The notes beneath the pieces were generated by a model that saw nothing but the letters and a program-made list of their open reading frames with translations, searched no databases and was not told the DNA's origin. The translations under genes were made by a program, and so were the position numbers. A DNA stretch of 64,000 bases. It comes from Couchioplanes caeruleus (GTDB lineage Bacteria; Actinomycetota; Actinomycetes; Mycobacteriales; Micromonosporaceae). Positions 50,176 to 57,357 of the stretch are shown piece after piece (the stretch's first letter is position 1; each line of letters begins with the position of its first letter). The stretch covers positions 4,646,501 to 4,710,500 of the forward strand of contig NZ_CP092183.1 in the NCBI RefSeq assembly GCF_023499255.1. Reading direction: 5' to 3'.

Positions 50176-51421
50176 GCAGCTCGACCGTCCGCCGGGCCAG
50201 GCGCAGGTCGGCCTCGCGGGCGGTCAGTTCCTTTTCCAGGAAGGCGGCCTGCGCGCGGGCCTCGGCCAGCTCGCGGGTGAGCCGGTCACGGTCGGCGCGC
50301 AGCTCGGCGAAGGGCAGCGCGCGCCGCGAGGGCTCGTCGACGATCGCCAGGTCGCGGCCCGCCATGGCCGCCAGGGTCGCGGCGAGGTCGGCGGCCCCGG
50401 TGACACCCGGCCACGGATGGCCGCAGCGCTGCAGCCGGTCGGCCAGGTCGCGCAGGGCCGCCGCGACGTCGCCCGGCGGCGCCAAGGGGGTCAGGGTGCC
50501 GTCCGGGGCGCTGAGCACCCGGCCGGCCGGGACCCCGGCCGCCGGGCCGTCGAGCCACGCCCGGAGCAGGTCGCGCACGGCGGGCAGGTCACACCGGGCG
50601 GCGGCGCCGGCGATGCGACCGAGCAGGGTACGGGTGCCCGGGGCGCCCGCCGGTGCCGTGGCCGGAACCCTCAGGGCGTCCGCGGTGCGGGCGGCGACCA
50701 CGACCCACGCGGGCGCCAGCACGTGGCCCTGCCGGAGGCTCGCCAGCGCCGGCGGCACCGGATCGGTGAGCGTCTCGGCGTCGTCGTCGAACGCGCCCGC
50801 CACCGCGGCTTCCGCGGCCCCGTCGTCGCGCGTGGTCTCCAGCACGACCCGCGGGCGTACCGGATCGGGGTAGAGGGCGTACACCCGCGACACCCCTCCC
50901 CGGGCGAGCGGACCCGGTCCCGCCGGCCGGGTGTCGTCCCAGGCCGGGGTCCAGTCGGAGTCGGACGGCGGCCGGGGCGGCGCGACGAGCCGGTGCACGC
51001 CCAGCGGGTTCTCCAGCGCCAGCATCAGCAGCCCGTCCGGCTTCAGCACGCCGCGCAGCACGCCGAGCGTCTGCGCCCAGCTCAGCTCGTCGTGCTCGGC
51101 CGTACCGAGGCGTTCCAGCCCGTCGAGGGCGATGACGGTGTCGAACGGCTCCTCCGCGGCCAGCTCGGCGACGCTGCCGCAGAGCACCTCGAGGCCCGGC
51201 ACGGCGGCGAGGCGTTCCGCGTCGGGGACGCCGCGCACCAGCACCGTGGCGCCGGTCAGCCCGGTCAGCAGCGCCGGATCGTGCGGGCCGGCGACGAGCG
51301 TACGGCCGCGGGCGGCGGACAGAAACGGCGCGAGGGCCTCGCCGCGCACCGGCCCGGGCCCGTGGGTGCCGTCGAGGTCCGACCAGACAAGCATCTCCCC
51401 GCCGATCAGCCGGTACGTCAC
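50090..51421 (-). CDS. Methyltransferase-like protein with C-terminal coiled coil
   Basis: This is a 443-residue protein. The first ~200 residues have a class I SAM-methyltransferase pattern: LVRGVPDAERLAAVPGLEVLCGSVAELAAEEPFDTVIALDGLERL, then VLKPDGLLMLALENPLGVHRL. A middle region of about 150 residues resembles an ATP-grasp/phosphotransferase-like or unknown domain. The C-terminus is a predicted coiled coil (RADRDRLTRELAEARAQAAFLEKELTAREADLRLA). Such proteins occur in O-antigen-like and surface-glycan loci, where coiled-coil methyltransferases cap chains (inference). The GTG overlaps the upstream gene's stop (GTGA); an adjacent GTG one codon earlier is also possible. Confidence 0.72.
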   Translation of the reverse strand: MTYRLIGGEMLVWSDLDGTHGPGPVRGEALAPFLSAARGRTLVAGPHDPALLTGLTGATVLVRGVPDAERLAAVPGLEVLCGSVAELAAEEPFDTVIALDGLERLGTAEHDELSWAQTLGVLRGVLKPDGLLMLALENPLGVHRLVAPPRPPSDSDWTPAWDDTRPAGPGPLARGGVSRVYALYPDPVRPRVVLETTRDDGAAEAAVAGAFDDDAETLTDPVPPALASLRQGHVLAPAWVVVAARTADALRVPATAPAGAPGTRTLLGRIAGAAARCDLPAVRDLLRAWLDGPAAGVPAGRVLSAPDGTLTPLAPPGDVAAALRDLADRLQRCGHPWPGVTGAADLAATLAAMAGRDLAIVDEPSRRALPFAELRADRDRLTRELAEARAQAAFLEKELTAREADLRLARRTVELLSGTGPARAGQAFVGGVRAARRLLRRPG

Positions 51422-52248
51422 CACTGCCTCCGGTTCCAGCGCAGCACGTGGCGCAGCTCGGCCGCCGGTGCGAGCCGGTCCGCGCCCAGTTCCTCGACGG
51501 CGGCCGCGTACGCGACCCCGGTGTCCACCTGGTCGCCGTGCAGCTCGGCCCACTGGCGGCGGATCCGGGCCTGCCCGCCGTGCCTCGGGTCCTCGTTGCT
51601 CAGCGTCATCGGGTCGCCGTACACGGCGGGTTCGCAGCCGGCCAGGATGCCGTACCAGACGGCGCTGCTGAGCCGGTTGGCGGCCACCCGGCGGTGCCGG
51701 CGCAGCTCGCTCAGCTGCCGGTCGAGGAACCCGGGGTCGCCGGCCCGGCGCGCGTCGCCGCGGTAGCCGTGACACACCACGCGAAAGCCCGCACGCTCGT
51801 AGCGGCGGCGTACGGCGGGCATCCGGAATTCCTGCCAGTAGAGGCAGACGGTGACCGGTCCGGGCTCGGTGGCGCGGATCTGCGCGATGAGCCGGGCGTG
51901 GTCGCCGGTCACGTGCTGGCCCTCCCAGCCGTGGAACGGGTACCAGATCGTGCCCTCGCGCGCGGCCGCGGTCCCCGGGGGCTCCGGGCACAGCCGCAGC
52001 AGGTACGCCCACGGCGCCCCGACCACGTACGTGCCGCGCCGCCCCAGCGACCAGGCACGGCGCCGGGTGCGCTCGGACCAGAGGAACAGCGGCACGCCGG
52101 GGACGTACTCGTGGTCGCCGGCCATCCCGTCGCCGATGTTCCATCCGTGCTGCAGGTGGCCGTACATGCGGGGAGGCGGATCGGCGGCGACGCCGCAGTA
52201 GCGCGCCAGGACGTGGGAGTGGCCGTAGTAGTCGTTGGCCCGGTGCAC
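51418..52248 (-). CDS. Unrecognised protein of the surface-glycan group, possibly glycosyltransferase-like
   Basis: I do not recognise this 276-residue protein with certainty. It opens HRANDYYGHSHVLARYCG and has aromatic-rich segments (MYGHLQHGWNIGDGM, GTIWYPFHGWEGQHVTGDH, VTVCLYWQEFRMP, ILAGCEPAVYGDPMTLSNED) that recall GT-B-like enzymes from capsule loci, such as CDP-glycerol or fucosyl transferases. The GTG start is chosen because the sequence before it becomes Pro/Arg-rich; no clear ribosome site is present. It is coupled by GTGA to the methyltransferase-like gene and adjacent to two glycosyltransferase genes, which supports a role in surface polysaccharide synthesis. Confidence 0.6.
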   Translation of the reverse strand: MHRANDYYGHSHVLARYCGVAADPPPRMYGHLQHGWNIGDGMAGDHEYVPGVPLFLWSERTRRRAWSLGRRGTYVVGAPWAYLLRLCPEPPGTAAAREGTIWYPFHGWEGQHVTGDHARLIAQIRATEPGPVTVCLYWQEFRMPAVRRRYERAGFRVVCHGYRGDARRAGDPGFLDRQLSELRRHRRVAANRLSSAVWYGILAGCEPAVYGDPMTLSNEDPRHGGQARIRRQWAELHGDQVDTGVAYAAAVEELGADRLAPAAELRHVLRWNRRQW

Positions 52249-52409
52249 CGGAGGATTCTCGCCCGGCCCGGAACCCGCCCGCCACGGGCTGCGCCGACTG
52301 TTCGGCAGAGTGTCGCCTGCCCGTCGCCTGGCCTCGCCTCCCGGCCGTGGCGGGTGACACACCCGGGCCCGCGCGGCGCCGGGCGGGCGGGGATGTGACA
52401 CTCACCGGG

Positions 52410-53570
52410 ATGCCCGGACACCACACGGCCCTGCCCTGGCGCGAGGCGGTCGCCGTCGCCGCCCGCGTGGCCACACCGCTGCCCGCCGAGGACGTACCGC
52501 TCGCCGAGGCGCCGGGGCGCGTCCTGGCCGTGCCGGTCGCGGCCCGCGCCGACCTGCCCGGCACCGACACCGCCGCCATGGACGGGTACGCGGTCGCCGG
52601 CCCGGGACCGTGGACGGTGACCGCCCGGGTGCTCGCCGGTGGCGCACCGTGGCCCGGCCGGCTGGGCCCGGGACAGGCGGTCGAGATCATGACGGGCGCC
52701 CCGGTGCCGGCCGGCGCGGTCGCCGTGGTGCCGTACGAGCACACCACCGTCACGCCCGGCGGCGCGGTCTCCGGGCCGATCGGTCAGCGGGCCCACATCC
52801 GCCGCGCCGGGGAGGACGCCCGGGCCGGGGACGAGATGCTGCCCGCCGGCCGCCTCGTGACCGCCGCGGTCGCGGGGCTGCTCGCCCAGGCCGGAGCCGA
52901 CGTCGTCCGGGTACGGGGCCGCCCCCGCGTCCGCCTGCTGGTGACCGGCGACGAGGTGATCGCCGCGGGCGTTCCGGCGCCCGGGCAGGTCCGCGACGTG
53001 TTCGGCCCGATGGCGCCCGCCCTGGTCACGGCCGCGGGCGGCGTCCTGCACGACCGGCGGCTGCTGCGCGACGACCCGGGCGTGCTCACCGACGCCCTGC
53101 TGGCCCCGGACGCCGAGGTGGTCGCCGTCAGCGGGTCCTCGTCGGCGGGCCGTGCCGACCACCTGCGGACCGTCCTCGACAAGATCGGCGGGCGCCCGCT
53201 GGTGGACCAGGTCGCGTGCCGCCCGGGGCACCCGCAGCTGCTGGCGTCGCTGCCGGGCGGGCGCTGGCTCGTCGGGCTGCCGGGCAACCCGTTCGCCGGC
53301 CTGGTCGCCGGCATGACGCTGCTGCGGCCGCTGCTGCGCGGCCTCACCGGCCTGGCCCCGGCCCGCCCGTGGCGGCTCGCCGTCCACGGCGACGTGCGGC
53401 CCGCGCCGGGCATCACCCGCCTGGTGCCCGTGACGCTCGACGGCGACCGCGCGGTGGTGGTGCCGGGGGCACGGCCCGCGAGCCTGTCCGGCGCGGGCCT
53501 GGCCGACGCGCTGGCCGTGCTGGAGGAGAGCTGGGCGCCGGGCGACCCGGCCGACGTCCTCCCCTGGTGA
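52410..53570 (+). CDS. moeA: MoeA-like molybdopterin molybdenumtransferase
   Basis: This is a 386-residue member of the MoeA/gephyrin family, which inserts molybdate into molybdopterin. It has the typical DTAAMDGYAV, LVTGDEVI, a central domain, and LPGNPFAGLVAG at the domain boundary. The usual SGGVSVGDYD loop here reads VSGSSSAGRADHL, so the conserved Gly-Val and the acidic Asp are altered. It may still act in cofactor insertion, and a molybdenum hydroxylase is encoded 3 kb away (56554-60122). A GTG 5 codons upstream and another at 52347 are alternative starts. It converges with the winged-helix gene, with 6 bp between stops. Confidence 0.82.
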   Translation: MPGHHTALPWREAVAVAARVATPLPAEDVPLAEAPGRVLAVPVAARADLPGTDTAAMDGYAVAGPGPWTVTARVLAGGAPWPGRLGPGQAVEIMTGAPVPAGAVAVVPYEHTTVTPGGAVSGPIGQRAHIRRAGEDARAGDEMLPAGRLVTAAVAGLLAQAGADVVRVRGRPRVRLLVTGDEVIAAGVPAPGQVRDVFGPMAPALVTAAGGVLHDRRLLRDDPGVLTDALLAPDAEVVAVSGSSSAGRADHLRTVLDKIGGRPLVDQVACRPGHPQLLASLPGGRWLVGLPGNPFAGLVAGMTLLRPLLRGLTGLAPARPWRLAVHGDVRPAPGITRLVPVTLDGDRAVVVPGARPASLSGAGLADALAVLEESWAPGDPADVLPW

Positions 53571-53576
53571 AGCCGC

Positions 53577-53897
53577 TCAGGCCGGGACGGCGAGGCGGAA
53601 GCCCACGCCGCGGCGGTTCTCGATCCACGCCGGGTCGCCGAGTTTGCGGCGCAGGCTCGCCACGTGGAAGTCGAGGGTCTTGCTCGGCCCCTCGAACTCC
53701 GGGCCCCACACCTCGTCGAGGATGCGGCGCCGGGTCACCACCGCGCCGGGTTTCTCGGCGAGGAGCAGGAGCAGGCCGTGCTCCTTGGGGCTGAGCGGGA
53801 CCGGGATGCCGTGCACCCGCACCTGCCGGTCCCGCGGGTCGATCGTCATCGGGCCGTACCCGGGTACCGGACCGCCCGTCACCAGCTGCACGCTCAT
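53577..53897 (-). CDS. Stand-alone OmpR-type winged-helix DNA-binding protein
   Basis: This 106-residue protein consists almost only of a Trans_reg_C domain: PLSPKEHGLLLLLAEKPGAVVTRRRILDEVWGPEF, then SKTLDFHVASLRRKLGDPAWIENRRGVGFRL. It lacks the receiver domain of OmpR/PhoB regulators, so it either binds DNA constitutively or is controlled by another protein. The ATG at 53897 is the best start; earlier codons would run into the terminator hairpin of xfp. Its neighbours are moeA (convergent) and xfp (upstream, same strand). Confidence 0.85.
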   Translation of the reverse strand: MSVQLVTGGPVPGYGPMTIDPRDRQVRVHGIPVPLSPKEHGLLLLLAEKPGAVVTRRRILDEVWGPEFEGPSKTLDFHVASLRRKLGDPAWIENRRGVGFRLAVPA

Positions 53898-53914
53898 GGG
53901 CCTTGGTACGGAAC

Positions 53915-53952
53915 AACGCACCCCGCCGGTTCAGTGACCGGCGGGGTGCGTT
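53915..53952. terminator. Perfect 15-bp hairpin terminator after xfp
   Basis: The arms at 53915-53929 and 53938-53952 are exactly complementary (15 bp, core GCACCCCGCCGG) with an 8-nt loop. It starts 7 bp past the xfp stop, ends 18 bp before the winged-helix start, and is followed by little T-rich sequence, as is usual for actinobacterial terminators. Confidence 0.85.
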
Positions 53953-53958
53953 CGCGGA

Positions 53959-56361
53959 TCAGCCGCGCGCCGCCCAGTCGCCGAGCGACCAGTCGCGCAC
54001 CTCCGGCATGTCCTCGAGGTGCTCGACCACGTACCGGTCGTGGCGCTCCAGCTGGCTCTCGCACCACGCCTTGAGGTCGGACGCGCCGCGCGGCAGCCGC
54101 TTGGCGTTGTTGATCGCGTCCATCACCAGGTGGTAGCGCGACGCCTTGTTGCGCACCGTCATGTCGAACGGGGTCGTGGTCGTGCCCTGCTCGATGAAGC
54201 CGCGGACCCGGAACCGGTCGGCGTCGGGGCGGCCGTGCACCAGCTGGTGGATGGCGCCCGGGTAGCCGTGGAACGAGAACACCACGTCCACCGTGTCGGT
54301 GAAGAGCTCGGTGAACATCGTCTCGGTCATGCCGTGCGGGTGGTCCTTGGGCCGGGGCAGCGTCATCAGGTCGACGACGTTGACCACCCGGACCTTGAAC
54401 CCGGGCAGCCGCTCCTTGAGGATCTGGGCGGCCGCGACGGTCTCCATGGTGACCACGTCGCCGGCGCAGGCCAGCACGATGTCCGGGTCGCTGCCGCCGT
54501 CGTCGGTGCCGGCCCAGTCCCAGATGCCCGCGCCGCGCGCGGCGTGCTCGACGGCCTCGTCCATCGTCAGCCACTGCAGCTGCGGCTGCTTGTCGATGAC
54601 GATGAGGTTGACGTACGAGCGCGACCGGAAGCAGTGGTCGGCGACCGAGAGCAGCGTGTTGGCGTCCGGCGGCAGGTAGATGCGCGACACGTCGCCACGC
54701 TGGGTCAGCACCACCTGGATGAGACCCGGGCCCTGGTGCGAGAAGCCGTTGTGGTCGTTGCGCCACGCCGTGGAGGTGAGCAGCACGTTGAGGCTGGGCA
54801 CCTTCGCCCGCCACGGCAGGTGCCTGGCCTCCTGCAGCCACTTGCCGTGCTGGACCGTCTGCGAGGCGCTGACCATCGCGAACGCCTCGTACGTGGCGAA
54901 CATGCCGTGCCGGCCGGTCAGGTTGTAGCCCTCGAGCCAGCCGTGGCAGTTGTGCTCGGAGAGCACCTCCATGACCCGGCCGTCGCGGGAGATCTTCACG
55001 TCGTCGGGGGTGACGTGCTCCATGAACCCGCGGTCGGAGACCTCGAACACGGCGCCGAGCCGGTTGCTGTTGGTCTCGTCGGGGCAGAACAGCCGGAAGC
55101 GGTCGGGGTTGCGCGAGTAGATGTCGCGCATGAACTCGCCGAGCTTGCGGGTCGACTCGGCGCGCTCGGCGGCCGGCTCGGGCACGTCGACCGCGTAGTC
55201 ACGGAAGTCCGGCAGGTCCAGGTCACGGCAGATCACGCCGCCGTTGGCGTGCGGGCTGGCGCTCATCCGCAGCGCCCCGTCGGGGGCGAGCTCGCGGACG
55301 ATCGCGGTGGGCGCGCCGTTCTCGTCGAACAGCTCCTCCGGACGGTACGACCGCAGCCAGCTCTCCAGGATCGCCAGGTGCTCGGGGTTGTCCTTGACCC
55401 CCGACAGCGGCACCTGGTGCGAGCGCCACGTACCGGTCACCGTGACACCGTCCACCGACTCGGGGCCGGTCCAGCCCTTCGGCGAGCGCAGGATGATGAG
55501 CGGCCAGCGCGGGCGGGTGCCGTCCCAGTCGCCGTCGCGGGCGGACCGCTGGATCGCGCGGATCGTGGCGTACGCGTCGGCGAGCGCCGCGGCGAACCGG
55601 TGGTGCATGCCGGGCAGGTCGTCGCCCTCGACCTCGATGACCTCGTACCCGTGGCCCTCCAGCAGCGAGCGCACCTCGCCGCGGTCCTTGCGCGCCAGCA
55701 CGGTCGGCCCGGCGATCTTGGCACCGTTGAGGTGCAGGATCGGCAGCACGGCGCCGTCACGGGCCGGGTTGATGAACGAGACGCCCTTCCAGGAGCCCTC
55801 GAGCGGGCCGGTCTCGGCCTCGCCGTCGCCGACCACGGCGATCGTCAGCAGGTCCGGGTTGTCCATCACGGACCCGAACGCGTGCACGAGCACGTACCCC
55901 AGCTCGCCACCCTCGTGGATGGAGCCGGGCGTCGTCACCGACACGTGGCTGGGGATGCCGCCGGGCGCGGAGAACTGGCGGAACAGGCGCAGCATGCCGT
56001 TCTCGTCCTGCGTCACGGCGGGGTACACCTCGGTGTAGGTGCCCTCGAGGTAGCCGGCGGCGACGAGCGCGGGGCCGCCGTGGCCGGGGCCGGCGAGGTA
56101 GATCGCCTGCTGTCCGGTGTGCTTGATGAGCCGCGAGACGTGCGCGTAGATCAGCGACAGGCCTGGGCTCGTACCCCAGTGGCCCAGCAGCCTCGGCTTG
56201 ATGTCGTCGGGCTCGAGCGGGCGCCGCAGCAGCGGGTTGGCCTGCAGATAGATCTGCCCGATCGTCAGATAGTTGTTGGCGCGCCACCACGCGTCGAGAC
56301 TTGCCACCTCCGTGTCGTCCAGTCGGCCGAGGCTGGTCAGGTCCTGCGAAACCGTCGTCAT
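53959..56361 (-). CDS. xfp: Xylulose-5-phosphate/fructose-6-phosphate phosphoketolase
   Basis: This is an 800-residue thiamine-diphosphate enzyme that splits xylulose 5-phosphate or fructose 6-phosphate with phosphate to acetyl phosphate and an aldose phosphate. The length and motifs match the family: GPGHGGPA near the start, the ThDP/metal motif GDGEAETGPLEGSW, later CPDETNSNR, ENCHGWLEGYNLTGRHG-like EHNCHGWLEGY, and HQGPG. The ATG has no ribosome site but stands 7 bp after TAGGAT, so the message is probably leaderless. A DosR/DevR-type box is centred about 43 bp upstream of the start. A perfect hairpin terminator follows the stop, so the gene is monocistronic. Confidence 0.95.
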   Translation of the reverse strand: MTTVSQDLTSLGRLDDTEVASLDAWWRANNYLTIGQIYLQANPLLRRPLEPDDIKPRLLGHWGTSPGLSLIYAHVSRLIKHTGQQAIYLAGPGHGGPALVAAGYLEGTYTEVYPAVTQDENGMLRLFRQFSAPGGIPSHVSVTTPGSIHEGGELGYVLVHAFGSVMDNPDLLTIAVVGDGEAETGPLEGSWKGVSFINPARDGAVLPILHLNGAKIAGPTVLARKDRGEVRSLLEGHGYEVIEVEGDDLPGMHHRFAAALADAYATIRAIQRSARDGDWDGTRPRWPLIILRSPKGWTGPESVDGVTVTGTWRSHQVPLSGVKDNPEHLAILESWLRSYRPEELFDENGAPTAIVRELAPDGALRMSASPHANGGVICRDLDLPDFRDYAVDVPEPAAERAESTRKLGEFMRDIYSRNPDRFRLFCPDETNSNRLGAVFEVSDRGFMEHVTPDDVKISRDGRVMEVLSEHNCHGWLEGYNLTGRHGMFATYEAFAMVSASQTVQHGKWLQEARHLPWRAKVPSLNVLLTSTAWRNDHNGFSHQGPGLIQVVLTQRGDVSRIYLPPDANTLLSVADHCFRSRSYVNLIVIDKQPQLQWLTMDEAVEHAARGAGIWDWAGTDDGGSDPDIVLACAGDVVTMETVAAAQILKERLPGFKVRVVNVVDLMTLPRPKDHPHGMTETMFTELFTDTVDVVFSFHGYPGAIHQLVHGRPDADRFRVRGFIEQGTTTTPFDMTVRNKASRYHLVMDAINNAKRLPRGASDLKAWCESQLERHDRYVVEHLEDMPEVRDWSLGDWAARG

Positions 56362-56368
56362 GATCCAG

Positions 56369-56374
56369 ATCCTA
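56369..56374 (-). promoter_or_regulatory. -10 element of xfp (TAGGAT), leaderless transcript
   Basis: On the minus strand TAGGAT fits TAnnnT and is followed by 7 bp and the xfp ATG, the standard spacing for transcripts that begin at the start codon. No Shine-Dalgarno sequence is present. Confidence 0.65.
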
Positions 56375-56397
56375 TGGTCGCTCGGGAGCGCTGGTCA

Positions 56398-56411
56398 GGG
56401 ACTTAGGTCCC
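56398..56411. promoter_or_regulatory. DosR/DevR-type box upstream of xfp (GGGACTTAGGTCCC)
   Basis: The site matches the GGGACTWWAGTCCC core of the dormancy regulator box at 13 of 14 positions. On the minus strand its centre is about 43 bp before the predicted transcription start, the usual place for an activator that contacts RNA polymerase. Binding by a DevR/OsdR homologue is inferred. Confidence 0.65.
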
Positions 56412-56553
56412 CTAACCCGGGGGCGCTTCGGCAAACATCCACTGGCCCGGCTCCCTGCGACCGCGCGCCGCCACAATCGTCCGCACGCCGGAAACAGAGG
56501 CCGCGTACCGTACCGTTCATCCTGGTCAGAGGTTCGTCGTCGAGGGAGCCGGC

Positions 56554-57357
56554 GTGGATCTGCACACGGTCGCCGAGGTGGTCAGCCCGGCCGGGCCCGG
56601 CCAGTGGCGGCCCGGGGACGCCTGGCTCGCCGGTGGCACCGCGCTGTTCGCCGAGCCGCGCCCGGAGGTGACCCGGCTGCTGGACCTGGCCGCCGCCGGG
56701 TGGACGCCGATCACTGTGCGTGACGACGGCCTGGAGATCGCCGCCACGTGCACGGTCGCGGAGCTCGCCGCGTACGCCGGGGCGCCGCACCTGACCGCGT
56801 TCCACGCTCTCGCCACCGCCTGCTGCCACGCCTTCCTGGCCTCCTTCAAGATCTGGAACGTCGCCACCGTCGGCGGCAACCTCTGCGCCGCGCTCCCGGC
56901 CGGCCCGATGATCGCGCTGACCGCCGCGCTGGGCGGGGAATGCCTGATCCTCGGCCCCGGCGGCGAGCGGCGGGTGCCGGTGACGAGCTTCGTGACCGGC
57001 GCCGGCACGACCGTGCTGAGCCCCGGCGAGCTGCTGCGCTCGGTCACGCTGCCCGCGACCGCGGCGACCGGGCGTACGGCGTACCGTCGCGGCTCGCTGT
57101 TCACCCACGGCCGCTCGGCCGTGCTGCTGGCCGGCCGGCTCGCGCCGGGCGGCCTCGTGCTGACCGTGACCGCCGCGACCGTGCGCCCCTACCAGCTGAC
57201 CTTCGACGGCGTGCCGGACGCGACCGCGCTCGAGTCGGCCCTGGCGGACGCCGTGCCGGACGACGCGTGGACGGACGACGTGCACGGCTCCCCCGCGTGG
57301 CGGCGGCACCTCACCTTCCGCTACGCCGAGCAGATCCGCCGGGAGCTGACGGCATGA
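56554..57357 (+). CDS. Molybdenum hydroxylase FAD-binding subunit (XdhB/CoxM type)
   Basis: This is a 267-residue subunit that passes electrons from the iron-sulfur clusters to FAD. It has the FAD-binding AGGTALFAE near the N-terminus and TVGGNLCAALPAGP in the middle, as in CO dehydrogenase and xanthine dehydrogenase medium subunits, plus a CO_deh_flav_C-like end. The GTG start follows GAGGGAG. Its stop overlaps the large-subunit ATG (ATGA). The substrate of the complex is unknown; it is a purine, aldehyde or N-heterocycle dehydrogenase by family. Confidence 0.9.
   Translation: MDLHTVAEVVSPAGPGQWRPGDAWLAGGTALFAEPRPEVTRLLDLAAAGWTPITVRDDGLEIAATCTVAELAAYAGAPHLTAFHALATACCHAFLASFKIWNVATVGGNLCAALPAGPMIALTAALGGECLILGPGGERRVPVTSFVTGAGTTVLSPGELLRSVTLPATAATGRTAYRRGSLFTHGRSAVLLAGRLAPGGLVLTVTAATVRPYQLTFDGVPDATALESALADAVPDDAWTDDVHGSPAWRRHLTFRYAEQIRRELTA

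Noticed and set aside
54019..56406. 795-codon plus-strand open frame
   Set aside because: Exact antisense shadow of phosphoketolase.
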